DNA from: Pezizomycotina sp. ARF18
Lineage: Eukaryota; Ascomycota
DNA: 64,000 bases
Assembly: GCA_002224055.1 (NCBI GenBank)
Contig: AZLU01000010.1
Coordinates: 304,409 to 368,408 of the forward strand
Reading direction: 5' to 3'
Shown: piece by piece, positions 42,531-54,550 of the stretch
Numbering within the stretch: the first letter of the stretch is position 1
How the letters are laid out: each line of letters opens with the position of its first letter
Made by a program: the position numbers and the translations under genes
Notes under the pieces: generated by a model
Told to the model about the DNA's origin: nothing
Database searches by the model: none
The model's input: the letters and a program-made list of their open reading frames with translations, nothing else

Positions 42531-45496
42531 TAGGGATGCGGAGAGGGGCGCGGGGGAGTTATTTTTGTCTTGCATGGAACTATGAGGAGTTGATCTTTTT
42601 TTACTTAATTTTTTATTATATACTTCGGGAGAAGCTGAGTGCGAAACAACAGCCATTGCTATCAGCAATTATCAGCAGCCGTCAAGCAATAATACTAATA
42701 TTCAACAGCAATATCAACGCCACCAAGTAATTATTAACGGCATTAAGCTTTCTTAACGCCATCAATACTATTTTAAATCGATAGTGTTGCTGCTGCCAGC
42801 GCTGCTACCGGTGCTGCTATTGTCGGCGTTGCTGCAGATTATACACAGTAGGCCATAGGTTCTTTTCTTATTCATTAAAACAAGAGCTTTTGCTATAGTA
42901 GTTTATATACAAGTGCTGTTTTGTTTTGCTTGATAGCGCGAGAAACCAAGCAAAGCGACTTTTGGAGGAGGAGGCCTTAGCCAAAAGGGGGGGATCTCCT
43001 AGAGATTCCCTATATATATTGATAAATTTGCATTATAATAGCGTTGCTGTTTAAGCGTTTCGTTCAACGGTGATAAAGTTATATTCGCCGCCGCGCGACC
43101 GATACAACTTATCCATTCCCTAATTTTTTCCCTCCTATTTTGCATCACAAACTAAAATAAAAAGCTTAATCTGAGACGCCCGTATTTGACACCACATTAT
43201 AATCAATAAAACTTGTTCAAGTAGTGCTATTGAAAATCATTAGACCTTATCGGTAATGAGAATACAAGTGAACAGGAGAAAAAAAAAAAAGGGACACGGC
43301 AAGAAGGAAAGTGTAGAAAGAAACAATCAACGCGCAAAAGGGGAAAGGCAACCCTTATAAACTCGAGGTTTGACAAGGATTTTCTTATACTGCCCGGCAA
43401 ATACAGTAAATATCTCAACGAGAGCTAATTGAGCTCTGAGTTGTAGCCAATATCTATTTGAGACTATTGAGGAAGTTTATATCGAATGATATGAAGTCAA
43501 AAGAAAGTTCCAGTAAAATATACCCGATTGTCCGTATAGATTATACTTATATTATATCAATTAAATTTACGTGTAAGGAAAAATATATCAGTTATTGCTC
43601 TACTAGTTCAGTGTACTGACGCCACGATACACGCACGTTGGGATGCTATATCAATAGCATTCAACAATCTTATCGAATATTACGATTTAATTAATTGCTA
43701 TATTAGTACCCTTATTGATTACGATTACTATGATTAAGTTTTTAGGAGCTTGATCAAATTAAAACATCGGCTAGAGCTTCGGAATATAATACCTTATTAA
43801 ATCGGTATTATAGTAAGCACGTCTCTTCTCTTGAATAGTCGCTTGTATACTATCATCTGTATAATATTAGTATTTGCAGCTTTATTCGACAATATATATT
43901 TTAACAAAACTATCACTCGTATACTAATTATTACGACGAAATATAATATATCTATAATTATAAACTGTTTTGAAGAGGGAAGGAAATGCACTTCCCTTTG
44001 TGTAGTTGCTTCTATAGTGGTAGTTAGTCTGCTATTATAGGATACGCTCGCTTTTCAGCTGGATAATACGCATGTACGATATAGGAGAACCAAGTAGCTA
44101 TAGACCAACCAGAGGAAACGAAGTATAGGCGGCCCGGATTCCAATCGTCAAATACATTTTTGACAGGGGTGGTTGCAAGCCCAGGCCCATGTTCCGACTC
44201 GCTTTCGGTGTTAGCCGCCCAATCGACTGGTCGCTCGTTCCGAGAACGAAATCGAAAAAAAAAAGGCGCCCAGTCGCGTGAGGTATTACCGTATCGATAC
44301 CAATTAGCCCTTTTTTTTACTTGGGAGGAGCTTATCTCTCACCGCCACCACTTTTTTTTTTGATTTGTTTCCACAGATCTGGTGGGAAAAAAAAAAAAAA
44401 AAATTAAAATTAAAATAAGCTGGCGATAAATATTTGGAAGTGAACTGTGACCGAGAGTGCCACTGAATGGTATGAATGCCTAACTTTTCCCCTGAAGTGA
44501 AAAACCAACGTATACGGAGTAAGAGAGCGAAATTAGGCGATCCAAAAAAAAAAAAAAAAAAAAAAAAAAGGGATTCCACGGGTAATTCCACGACATCAAC
44601 GATACCGGTAATAATATCGCGAGCACTGGCCCTTTCCACCAAAAGTTACTTACATTAGTAGGCCCCCGTGGAGATACAAAGCGCCACAAATACCTAAGTA
44701 TTCCAAAAATGGCTCGGCAAAAGAAAACATGGAAGCTTAGCAAACAGCGAACCGGAGGGGCTGAAAGGGGTTATTTTGATATGATGTATTAGAATAATGT
44801 AATTATATCATATTTTTCCCTTTTTTTTTCTGTATAGAAACAATATTATGTATTTATATAAGTAAGACAGTCTGGGACACCCACGAAGTACATACATACA
44901 GTCAGTCTACAATATAGAGGGGCCTGTAGTGGAGCTACATAAGATAGTGAGTCGTATCAAATTATTGGGGCCCCTTTATTTTTACCATGTAAAAAATAGC
45001 AAGTTTGAATAGCGGCAAACCGCATCGATTTTGACCCAAATTATACCACTCCACACGATACCTAAAACATATGAAGGAAAAAAAGGCGCCAAATAGGTGG
45101 TAAAATACCTCAATTTAATCCTAATATCTTGGCAGTATCGCTTAATTTGGGGAAAAATACGCCACTCACGTGACTATAATTTACTGGTATAGTAATTTTT
45201 ACGAGTAAATTTAGCCCAATAGCCAGTGGTATTATACTTAAGTATATTAAAGGCGTATTAGAAAAGCCCCGGGCCTCCCGATGCCATTCCATTCCATTCT
45301 ATATTGTAAACTGAAGTAAGGGTTCCAAGACTGATATATAGTTAGTTATAAGTACTTAAGTAGATCTCCTTTTTTTTCCCTTTTCTTTTCCCTCTCTATT
45401 CTCATCTCTTGATCGTGGGTTTTTTTTTTTCCCTTCTCACGTTAACGTTGGATTTTATAGCTCCCTTCTCGCTCTTTCTCCTCGATCACGCTCCTT

Positions 45497-45528
<32 letters not shown>

Positions 45529-45562
45529 TTTTAGCGTGCTTTCTTTTTCTTATTATTATTGT

Positions 45563-45611
<49 letters not shown>

Positions 45612-45817
45612 CCATTTCTCCGTCGTCTCCAAGAGACATCGAACACCCTCCTTACGAAGCACTGCACTGTCTCATTCACTTACAGATGCAGAAAGCTTGA
45701 GGGTTGTTCTTCCACCGTGCTACATTCTTTCTGAGACCTATTATCCGTTTGGCTCATCAGCCATTGCGAACGTGTACCGTATTTTTTTTTTCTCCCTGGT
45801 CGTTCCTTATTGCAAAA
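42531..45817. other. Intergenic, AT-rich, sulfatase-like gene promoter at the right end
   Basis: No gene is supported. A/T runs lie at 44389-44404 and 44546-44569. The last 500 bases, upstream of the ATG at 45818, are pyrimidine-rich with (TTTA)n at 45495-45524, a long T run at 45566-45595 and an A run to 45611: probable promoter and leader. Confidence 0.45.
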
Positions 45818-48542
45818 ATGCTGCTCAACCGACTGTTGCGGACTGTGGTCCCACAGGATGGCCAGCGCTTCAGGTTCGTCCTGGCATTGCTCGGCATCGT
45901 AGTGTCCAAGTCGGTACACATGTGCTTCTCGCTCGGGGGGACACCCGTGACGACCGAGTGGATCGTTTTCTTCCCTACCTTCTGGGTGTACGAGGTCCTC
46001 GCCCTCGCCCTCATGAGCTTCGCTATATACCTTCCCCGGGTTTCACCAACCCGGGAGGCGGGTCTTAAGCCTCTTCGCCTTCGTTTTTGTCGCCTTCTTC
46101 GGTTACTTCCTCCCTTTCTTCTGCGCGTTCGCGGCCAGCGGCGAGGTGTGGCTGTACCACTACACGAAGCTCCTGGTGATCTGGCGGGACGCGTTCGAGT
46201 TCTCCGGCAGGGTGGACGGCGCCGCCGCCCTACTTTCGGGCCTCGGGTACGGTGACCTTATGGTCGAGTCCTTCCTCCTGCTTCTCGCCGCGGCGAGGCT
46301 CGAGCCCTGGATTTCTGGCACCATCTGCAAATTCCTGCCGTTCTTGCCGTCGTACTCGGGCTCGCAGCAAGAGTACGGCCGGCTGCCGGAGGCGGACGCC
46401 TATGATTCGGACTCCGAGTACGCGGACGACGAGGAGAAGAACATGGCCAACATCGAAGTCTACGACGGCGACAGCCCTCGTGGCACTGTGTCGAATGGCT
46501 GCGTCCGCTACCTCAACAGGCGCGGGCTTGTCTACCTCGCTGGTTTCCTCGCCCTCTGCGTGTTCTCCGCCTTCCGGCCGGCGAGGAACTACGACCTCAT
46601 CGTCTACAGCGTCCCTTAGTCTGCTTGGAAATGTTCCCCATGTTCTCGGCCCAGTCTTCCCAGCCGGGAGGCGGAGACTCGTCGATCCACTATAGCAACA
46701 GCCTCATGGCCCTCGGCTTCCCCTTCTACGAGCAGGCCGCCCTCAGGAGGCCGAGGACTTCCCCGACACCGAGTGGCTCGTCAACCTCCTCCCCAACCCG
46801 CCGCCCAAGGGGTTCAACAGGTACACCAAGGAACGCGAGGCGGCCTGGATGAAGTGGGCAGAAACCGCAACGCAGGCCAGCAAGGATGGTTCCGAGCAGG
46901 ACCTACACCTGGCCCCCGGGCTACCACCACGCTTTCGACCCTATGAAGATCGACAACCTCGGGTCCGACATTCTCCCGAACTCACCGCCGAAAACCCCCG
47001 GCCAACGAGGTAGGCAAGGCGAAGCCGCTCAAGGATGTCAAGATCCGCAACGTCATTCTCTTGAACCTCGAAAGCACGCGGAGGGATGTGTTCCCGCTCC
47101 GCGAGGGCAATGACTACGTCAACCGCCTGAAGAAAGGCCAGACGAAAGATAAGAAGTACGACGACATCGTCTCTCTCACGCCGACTGCGACCTACCTTCT
47201 CGGCAAGGAGGAGGGCAAAGGCGGAGCGGGCGGTTTAATCCTCCATGGCGCCGCGAGCCTTTCTTCGTACTCCCAGAAGAGCTACACGTGCTCCAACTGT
47301 GGCAGTCAGCCCCTCCCGGTCAGCTACATCGAGGAGAACGTCGGCGAATATTACCAACCGTGCCTCCCCATATCTTCAAGCTTCTCGGTAATACCACCAT
47401 CCTCGGTAACGCCACCGCCGCCGCTGCCGCAAATGCCACCGCCAGCGACGACGATTGGAAGAGCGCGCCCTGGATTACTAAATACCTGCAGACCCCCTTG
47501 GCGACTGGGACCGTCAGTGGGAGCAGCTCGAGCTCACCGGTTTTGAGGAGCTTCGAAAGGAGCAGGTGACCGGCCGGCACCTGGAACAGACCGACGCGAA
47601 GTTCTACAACAGCAACCCAAACTTTACCACCTCCTGGGGCTTCCCTGAGAGCGCGCTCAACCCGTATATCCGCGACGTGATCCAGACCTCCAAGAGCGAA
47701 AACAAGCGCTTCTTTATGAGCATGTGGAGCATCACCCTCACTGGGAGTGGATCACGCTTCCAGATAACATTTGGAAGAACCGCCACCTCACCGAAGAGCA
47801 TGACTGGAACGCTTACGTCAACCTCATCGGTTTCGTCGACAGCTGGCTAAAGACCCTCATCGATATGCTCAAGGAGGAAGGCGTCTACGAGGAGACTCTG
47901 ATCGTCATCGAGGGCGACCACGGCGTCTCCCCAGCAACGAGAGCCCAGAGCCAAAACTCGTCCCCAACATGAACCCGTTCCACAAGCTCTTCCAGATCCC
48001 CCTGGTCTTCCACCACCCCAACCTCCCGCCGTGCACCTCAACGGCAACGCCACCAACCTGTCCGTCGTCCCACAATCCTCGACCTTCTCCTTAACTCGGA
48101 CAGCATGGTCAAGGGATCCGACCAAGAAAGGATACTCAAAGCCCTTCTCCCATCCTACGAAGGTCAATCCCTCATCCGCCCCTTACAGCACAAGAACGCG
48201 GCAGGCCTCGAGGACTTCCGCTTTACCCTCCCGAACCCCGGAGGCTATCAGGTCATCGTCGACTCCTCCGACCCGGAAGAGACCTCCGCTTCTCCGTGTC
48301 CACGTCCCAGAGTGCGAGTACTACGCCAGCAGGATGTCCGACGACCCAACGAGGCGAAGCCCCTGACGGCGTGGACTAGGGACGATATACTCGACAAGGT
48401 TCGCGAGCGGTGGGGCGAGGGTGCCTGGGCCTGGTGCAATAAGGCCGCCGACTTGGTGGACTGGTGGCGCGTCGAGGCGAATCGGAGGTACCAGTACCGC
48501 CAGTTCGCCAAGCCCGAACCTACGGCGGCGGCGGCAACTTAA
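45818..48542 (+). CDS. Membrane-anchored sulfatase/LtaS-like protein
   Basis: Starts MLLNRLLRTVVPQDGQRF at 45818 and ends KPEPTAAAAT with TAA at 48542; about 905 residues, no intron seen. The N-terminal third has about five membrane segments (RFVLALLGIVVSKSVHMCF; IVFFPTFWVYEVLALALMSF; LFAFVFVAFFGYFLPFFCAF; ESFLLLLAAARL; VYLAGFLALCVFSAF) with an acidic loop between the last two. The catalytic domain is an alkaline-phosphatase/sulfatase fold (PF00884 type): NVILLNLESTRRDVFPL carries the nucleophile region, HHPHWEW and LIVIEGDHGVS supply metal ligands. EST in place of the C/S-x-P-x-R sulfatase motif resembles LtaS-like phosphoglycerol transferases, so a phosphotransferase or phosphodiesterase acting on membrane lipid or GPI-type substrates is as likely as a sulfatase. 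CSNCGSQPLP is probably structural. The frame shifts at least ten times, mostly at runs of C or G, best explained by missing bases. Codons are GC-ending, unlike the flanks. Confidence 0.75.
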
Positions 48543-49301
48543 GAGGAAAATATAAAAAGAAAAGAAATAAATAAAAAAAATAAAGGAGTAAATTGGGAGT
48601 CCCCTGGAAGGCGTTTTTTGTTTTGTTTTTTCTGCTTTTAAAAAAACCGGTATTTATGCATAAATATGATTATTAATATTATTGTATTCTTGCTCAAGGC
48701 AATATCTTTAGAACTTCAATCCTCCACCATCTTTGATCTACTATAGGTCGATAATATAGCGAATGAATCAATCCATCGAAAAAAAAAAAAAAAAAAGCTT
48801 CTGTGAGAAAACCTGCACATTCAGATGACGATGAATATTGATTTAAAGGAAAACTGAATATATATATATATATATATAAATTTTAGAGATTAACCAAGTA
48901 TTTATATTGTTGTTGATTTATTTACTCTTTTTTTAATTTTCGTTTGGAAAAAAGGAGTAGTGATGCCAAGCTTCCGTACATTTTCTGCCCGCCTTAGAAA
49001 AAAAAAAAAAAAAAAGGAGCCCCACCAACCGATACTGCCTAAAAATAAAACGCTCTCTTATCATCATCACGGCTATGGGATTATCACCACCGCCAGGCAG
49101 CCAACTTCAAAATCATCTTCCACGCGTTCCGCAATCTAGGACTATCTGAACTCCCTGAAAGCTGCTATCTACCTATATATATATTTCTTCTCTCTGAGCA
49201 AAATCTCTCTGCAATTTTATCACCGTCGATCCTCTACATTTCATTTCATCTTCTCCTGCGGAAAAAAATTCGAGCTTACCCCGAAGCTTCTCACCAGTAC
49301 G
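48543..49301. promoter_or_regulatory. Intergenic, PLP2 upstream region
   Basis: Includes an (AT)n run at 48859-48878, A runs at 48779-48796 and 48998-49014, and the block at 48962-49260 that is duplicated at 41.4-42.15 kb. A TATATATATAT element at 49174-49184 lies about 120 bases before the start codon. Confidence 0.45.
48962..49260 (+). repeat. PLP2 upstream block, duplicated at 41.4 kb
   Basis: Partner of 41433-42150. Shared in order are GCCCCACC, TAAAAATAAA, CATCACGGCT, CAGGCAGCCAA, CGCGTTCCGCAA, AAAGCTG, a TATATATAT tract and TTATCACCGT. Confidence 0.7.
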
Positions 49302-50416
49302 ATGGATATGCCGATAAACGTCCCTATAGACAATCCAAACGCGGATACAGAATGGTATAAACCCCTCCCCCCCAAAAAAAAAAAAACTCTCTTCTGTTGC
49401 ACCCATTTTCCGCTTTTGAATATTACTGACAGTTCTTCTACTCTGCTCACAACAATGACCGCTTTTCCCGTAAGAAATTCAAAGGAACGACATCCTGCGC
49501 AAGCACGGGGTAATACCCGAGAAGCCGCCGTCGCCGACGCCGATGATCGAAGAGGCGATAGTGGAAGCGAAGCGCCTGGCGCACGAGAACAGGTTGGAAG
49601 GGAAGGATCTGGACGAGCTCGACGAGCTCGAGGACGACGAGGATGAGGAGTTTTTGGAGAGCTACCGGTAATTATTCCCTAGCTTCTGAAAAATTTCTTC
49701 TCAGTAGACTTTTTCAGTGCCATTGGACTAACCGATGTTTTTTTTTTTTAGGCGAAAACGCATGGCAGAAATGTCCCACCTCTCCTCCAAATCCCACCAC
49801 GGCTCCGTGTACCCGCTCCAAAAAGCCGACTACGCCCGCGACGTAACCGAAGCTTCGAAAACGTACTTCGTCCTCGTGCTCATGGCCTCCTCGCTCGCGT
49901 CTAACTTCGAGTCGAACCTGGCGACGAGACTATTTCGGGAAGCGGCGCAGAAGTACCCGGACGTCAAGTTCTGCCAGATCAGGGCCGACATGGCCGTCGA
50001 GGGCTACCCGGAGCGGAACTGCCCGACGATACTGGTTTACAAGGATACGGAGATCAGGAAGCAGGTTGTTACGCTGCGGGAGTGGGTGGGGTTGATAAGG
50101 CTAGCATGAAGGGTATGCTGCATGTTTTTCTGATCTGGTTTTAGTCGACACACGGTCATATTCACGACTGCGATTCTAATTCGAAGCGAAAAAATACGTA
50201 TATTTAATGTTGGGTCCATATACTAGTCTATACTAACTGTCCTGTTCCTTTTCCTTACTAGATGTCGAGGACCTCCTCATATCCGTTAAAGCGATACAGC
50301 CCAACGACATGCGGCTCCGCCGACGGGAGGAGGAAGACGAAGAAGACAAGTACAGGTCCATCAAAACAAGTAATAACAAGGCTAAAACTGATGACGACGA
50401 TGATGACTGGGATTGA
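49302..50416 (+). CDS. PLP2: Phosducin-like protein 2 (thioredoxin-fold CCT cofactor)
   Basis: Four exons: 49302-49354, 49485-49667, 49752-50112 and 50262-50416, all GT..AG, with TACTAAC branch site at 50231. Exon 1 gives MDMPINVPIDNPNADTEW, exon 2 continues NDILRKHGVIPEKPPSPTPM with the helical EAKRLAHENRLEGKDLDELD, as in fungal and animal PLP2/PDCL3. Exon 3 holds the thioredoxin-like domain (KADYARDVTEASKTYFVLVL, then FCQIRADMAVEGYPERNCPT and ILVYKDTEIRKQVVTL), lacking a CxxC active site as expected. Exon 4 ends in an acidic tail, DDDDDDWD. Length is about 250 residues, the usual size. The family assists the CCT/TRiC chaperonin in the cytosol in folding actin and tubulin, and yeast PLP2 is essential. 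Near 50104 one G appears missing (CTAGCATG for CTAGGCATG), which stops the raw frame just before the last intron; otherwise the gene is whole. Confidence 0.9.
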
Positions 50417-52818
50417 GCGTATCGATGTACATTATAGAATATCTCTACTATAGACTTTTTAAAGCTATAAAACAACCTTGCATTTCCAATCAATATGAAT
50501 ATTGCTCGATAATGGTTTATTCATTTTATGCGACTATTTTGTTCCTTTTGAGAACAAAGTTACGTAGCAGATATGGAAGAACGGGATTTGTTTTACGCAA
50601 AGGATGGCATGCAATGTCAAATATTCTCAACAATAATCCTTCTTCAATCACAATTGATTGTTTCCATTATCAGACGGAGTTTTCTATCCTCCGCTGGTTC
50701 ATGTTTCCCGGATACTCTGCCCAACATTCTATTCTCACAGACGTTAAAATAAATTTTTATGCACCTTGACACCATCGACCTAGAGCTGATTGTATTATAA
50801 TATATACTTGGTCGCGGTAAGAAATGTGAACTATGCATCGGAGACGTCACTAGCTGTTTTTGGACATATCCGCCCCCACAGACAACCCCGATTGAGTAAC
50901 ATGTTAACCACGCACTTTCGACGGCGACGATACATTTCATTATGCGGTGTCAGGTTAAACCGTTGGAAGAGCATGGTCCGGTTTAAATATGCTTTTGTGA
51001 GGAAAGTTCTCTTCTTCAGAAGTTCTGTTTTATACGACGTTCCTCCTCCTTTAGGCGTTTTGGATATTAAGTATATATGGGTCATCGTTCTTGTGGCCTA
51101 TTGGAAGAGGAGGCCTCATGTAGTTTTTACATGACTTTTTCAGATTGCTGCACACTAATCCCTTTTTATCGATCGCACATAGTAGGATGTCACAGGTGAA
51201 TAAACGCCGTCGGAGACATAGCTCGCTATCATATTGGCAAGCACCGCTTGACGCCTTGTCGCATAACGGTGTAATTAGTTCCCCTGGACCCTCTCCGAAA
51301 GAAAATTCACCAGATAGAAGTTCGAGAGTGTACGATTTCGTTCTCAAAAAGACACAATATATCAGAACATACCTCAAAGCGCTAAAGCTTGCCTTCTAAA
51401 AACACAAAAACATCACTCTAACTTCGTCGCGCCGTAATATTATATTCGGGCCATTCTTTAGTTTGTAGAATAGCTTACTACTGCCGATGAGGTGAATCCG
51501 ATTGTGTTTGAACCCGTGCCTCCCTCGAGCTCAAAAGTGTAATCCGTATAGAGCTAGTACTGCTGGACGGTTCTGCGAGGATACGCTCTTGATAGACGTC
51601 TCTCAAAACTATAATTTGCCCCCGTATTGAAAAACGCTACTCCGAATCAAATTACGCGGTATTGAAAGGAAACGCCGTATAAGCTTGTTCTACTTCCGAT
51701 GAGCCTCTATGAACCACGTTTTGTCCTCGAGGAATCAGTACTATCACTTCAGAAACTATGAAAGTTTAGTTGAGAGGAGGATCTCATGCGATTTTAGTAT
51801 GATTTCTTCAGGCTGTTGCTTGCGAATGGTTTTCTATACGCTGCTGCGCCTTTCAATGCACAACGAACGAATAAACGTAGTCGCGAATATGGCTTGCTGT
51901 GAACTCCGCAAGTACGTTGAGGGAGGTACTTTATTATCGAATCTAGGAAAGGCTTTCTGTTAGACTGTCAAAGCAACTCACCGAAGAGAGATAGAGAATA
52001 TGAAAGCTTCCTTCTCAGGCAAATAATCGAATGGATATGCTAGAGGCTCATGTACCCGGTAGAATAGGAAATATCAATCTTAAACGTCGCGGCCCAATAT
52101 ATCAACCTCTATAGACTAGCTCGCTGCTGCAAACATGCACCATCTTCCGTACAGTTCGAACCCTTCTTTCGAAATGGAAGCTTTCCCTTGTCTTTTTATC
52201 TACTCTGAATAATCCATTTACGTATCCCGGGCTAGGAAACGCCTATAGAACGAACACTGTATAGCTTCTATCTGGAAGCGTCATATCTCATATCTAATGC
52301 CCTAAGGATTAATTTAAGACTCAAGCTGATGCTCAATAGCTGTATCATGCGCTGCCATCGTGTTTTTGTTTAAAATCATTAGCTACTACGCTTGACTACG
52401 AAATATCTAGCTTGGACATTCTGTAGCTTCTTTCAAGTGTGGGCTTGATTTATCTTCGGGGTTGGTGAGCTCATTTCTTTTTTTTTCCCCCTAGAAATAA
52501 GTATCCAAAACCAATCAACAACATATACGGGACTTTACGCGAAGGGAGAGTCATGTAATATTTTGGCCAAAACGAATGGACGTATAACACTGAACCAAGA
52601 GCTGATCTCCACATGTTCGCTCTACATCAAAATTTGAGCCAGTAAAGCAGTTTTCTATGTCGGAAAAGATGTCGATAGACAGCCTTTAATATCGTTTGTA
52701 TGCTTGCTTGAGGCTACGCTACGCGCCAGATAGCACTCTTTATTTAAAGGCTATATCTGGTGATAAACCATCGGTTTCCTTTCTATCTGATTGTAACAGA
52801 TAGTCCTGCCTTTGAGAA
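50417..52818. other. Intergenic, degenerate repeat DNA
   Basis: No gene is supported. The right half (from about 51650) is one copy of the roughly 1 kb direct repeat. A shorter stretch at 51180-51260 (GTGAATAAACGCCG..GAGACATAGCTCGCTAT) resembles part of the same repeat. Confidence 0.45.
51650..52570 (+). repeat. Left copy of a diverged direct repeat, about 0.95 kb
   Basis: Blocks match 53600-54550 at a constant offset of about 1.97 kb: ACGAACGAATAAACGTAGTCGCGAATATGGCT (51866) against AACGAACAAACCTAATCGCGAAAATGGCT; AGAGATAGAGAATATG against AGGCTTAGAGAATATA; and AATCAACAACATATACGGGACTTTACGCGAAGGGAGAGT against a near match at about 54488. Identity is moderate overall. Confidence 0.55.
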
Positions 52819-53462
52819 TTATACCAATAAAGAATTCGCAATACCTAAATGAGGGCATATGGTAATGAATGCCTTCAAGTGTACTTCTTTAGGGTCAGCT
52901 TTTTCCATTGTGTCTTTATACTTTGGCAAATATACGAGCTGGTTTGTAAATAGCTTTTTTTCTAGAGTCCTTGCCTTCCCTATTAGCCTGACGGAAAGTG
53001 GTGAACATGCTGTCCTGAGAAATGACAGTCTCATATCATCGGTGAACCTAGAATTGTTGTTGTTGCCGGGTTCAAGGGCAGTGATGGCGTTGTTCTCCGG
53101 AGTCTCGACGTTCTTTTTATCGACAACCTCGGTGGTGGTGCCGTTATCATTATTGATATTCAAAGGGAAACAGCTAGTTCAACCTCGTTATGGGAATCGA
53201 CGTAGTCGGGCAAATCATCGTTAAAACCAGAATTATTGTTGCTGCCGGTCTCAACGGTAGTGGTAGCCATGTTCTCCTGAGCCTTGTCAGTCTCCTTATC
53301 AGCAACCTCGGTGGTGGCGCCGCTATCGGTATTGATATTCAAAGGGAGATTAGCTGGTTCGGCCTCATCCTGATCAGTATCGACGTAGTCAGACAAATCA
53401 TCGTAAGTTTTATGGTTGTGCGCGGCGTTGTGATGGGATCTTAAAGGGACGTTTATCCCCAA
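52819..53462 (-). pseudogene. Relic of the giant gene's acidic DYVDS modules
   Basis: Minus-strand reading gives two tandem copies of a module also present at 9.75-10.0 kb: DDLSDYVDTDQDEAEPANLP, TTVETGSNNNSGFNDDLPDY, VDSHNEVEL, then NDNGTTTEVVDKKNVETPEN and NAITALEPGNNNNSRF. The giant gene has TAVETGTNSNSWLNDNLPDY, VDSDDEVQPAALPL, NGNGTTTKVDEENVETPESN. The relic lacks the basic modules, and its 5' part (KARTLEKKLFTNQLVYLPKY) has no counterpart seen. A frame change lies near 53160. It looks like a duplicated fragment without its own start. Confidence 0.65.
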
Positions 53463-53599
53463 ACTTTACCCTCTTTGGTGTGCGTAACTGTAAAGATCCA
53501 CGGTCCGAACTGTGAACACTATACTGTGGTAACTTCCGGGCGAATTTGGATGTATCTGCGCCCGATATTCCCTTTGAGCGATAACCCGTCTCTGAACCA

Positions 53600-54550
53600 A
53601 TCAAATGCAAATTCAGTTATACGTAGTAGGTCGTTATGTTGCGCGAGCTTGGCACATTTAAATAGAGGTTTATAGATAAACGGGGTTTCTCTAGAAGTTA
53701 ATTCCGTTATAGCTGCCCTTTTCGCCTGTGAACGATGAGATGGTTTGAAAGGTTTTTATCTCGTAATGGTGTGATTTTATTGCGTCGCTTTATTCAGTCC
53801 TTTTTATCTGCCGAGTAGGATTATGAAACGAACAAACCTAATCGCGAAAATGGCTCACTATATTGCCTGACGACAGCTTGAATACCGTTGTTGAAGGAAT
53901 AAAGGACCAGCCCCACCGATATCTGCTTCAAGATTCATTAAGAGAGGCTTAGAGAATATATGGCCGCCGGTTTTGACGCGAGTAACGGGTTGAAATATAC
54001 TCTTAGCTGCTCAGGGTTGCCTTTGGAAGAATAGAGAATATCAAGCATTATTTCAACGGTCGGGGTTTACCCCGTGCATTTCGTCAGAACAGTGTCCCCA
54101 CCGCAGACCTGAGATGTCTCCTATTTATCATCTAACTCGTACTCCTGTAGGTTAGCTATACCGCACTCCGCTCAGCATTTTGAATAAATTATTATTATAT
54201 ATACGGATGGGCAAACTAAGAAGCGGAACTGTCCATATAAGGAGTTCTTTATACAAAGTTTCCGTCATATTTTTCTTCAATGTTTGAAGAATTTGTTCAA
54301 TAGCGGTAGTATCGTTCTGTGCCGTATTGCTCTTTTAACTTAATGACTACCATTTACTATGGTCGAGTACTAATATCCGGGGATGTAATTTTGAAACCTT
54401 CAAACGTAGGGTTGATATCTGCGAGGCTTAAGAGTCTTTTTTTTTTTTTTTTTTTTTTTTTTTGCAAGAATAAGCATGCGGAAGGTAATCAACTACTGGT
54501 ATGCATACGGAAATTTACGCGAAGGAGAGTTATCAGTTGCCTCTGTTTGA
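53600..54550 (+). repeat. Right copy of the roughly 0.95 kb direct repeat
   Basis: Partner of 51650-52570. It contains a 29-base T run at 54438-54465 at the same relative place as the shorter T/C run at 52477-52491. Confidence 0.55.

Noticed and set aside
51650-54550. Direct repeats around an internal segment, considered as ends of a mobile element
   Set aside because: The internal segment matches only a host gene family, no element genes are visible, and the offset fits a simple tandem duplication.
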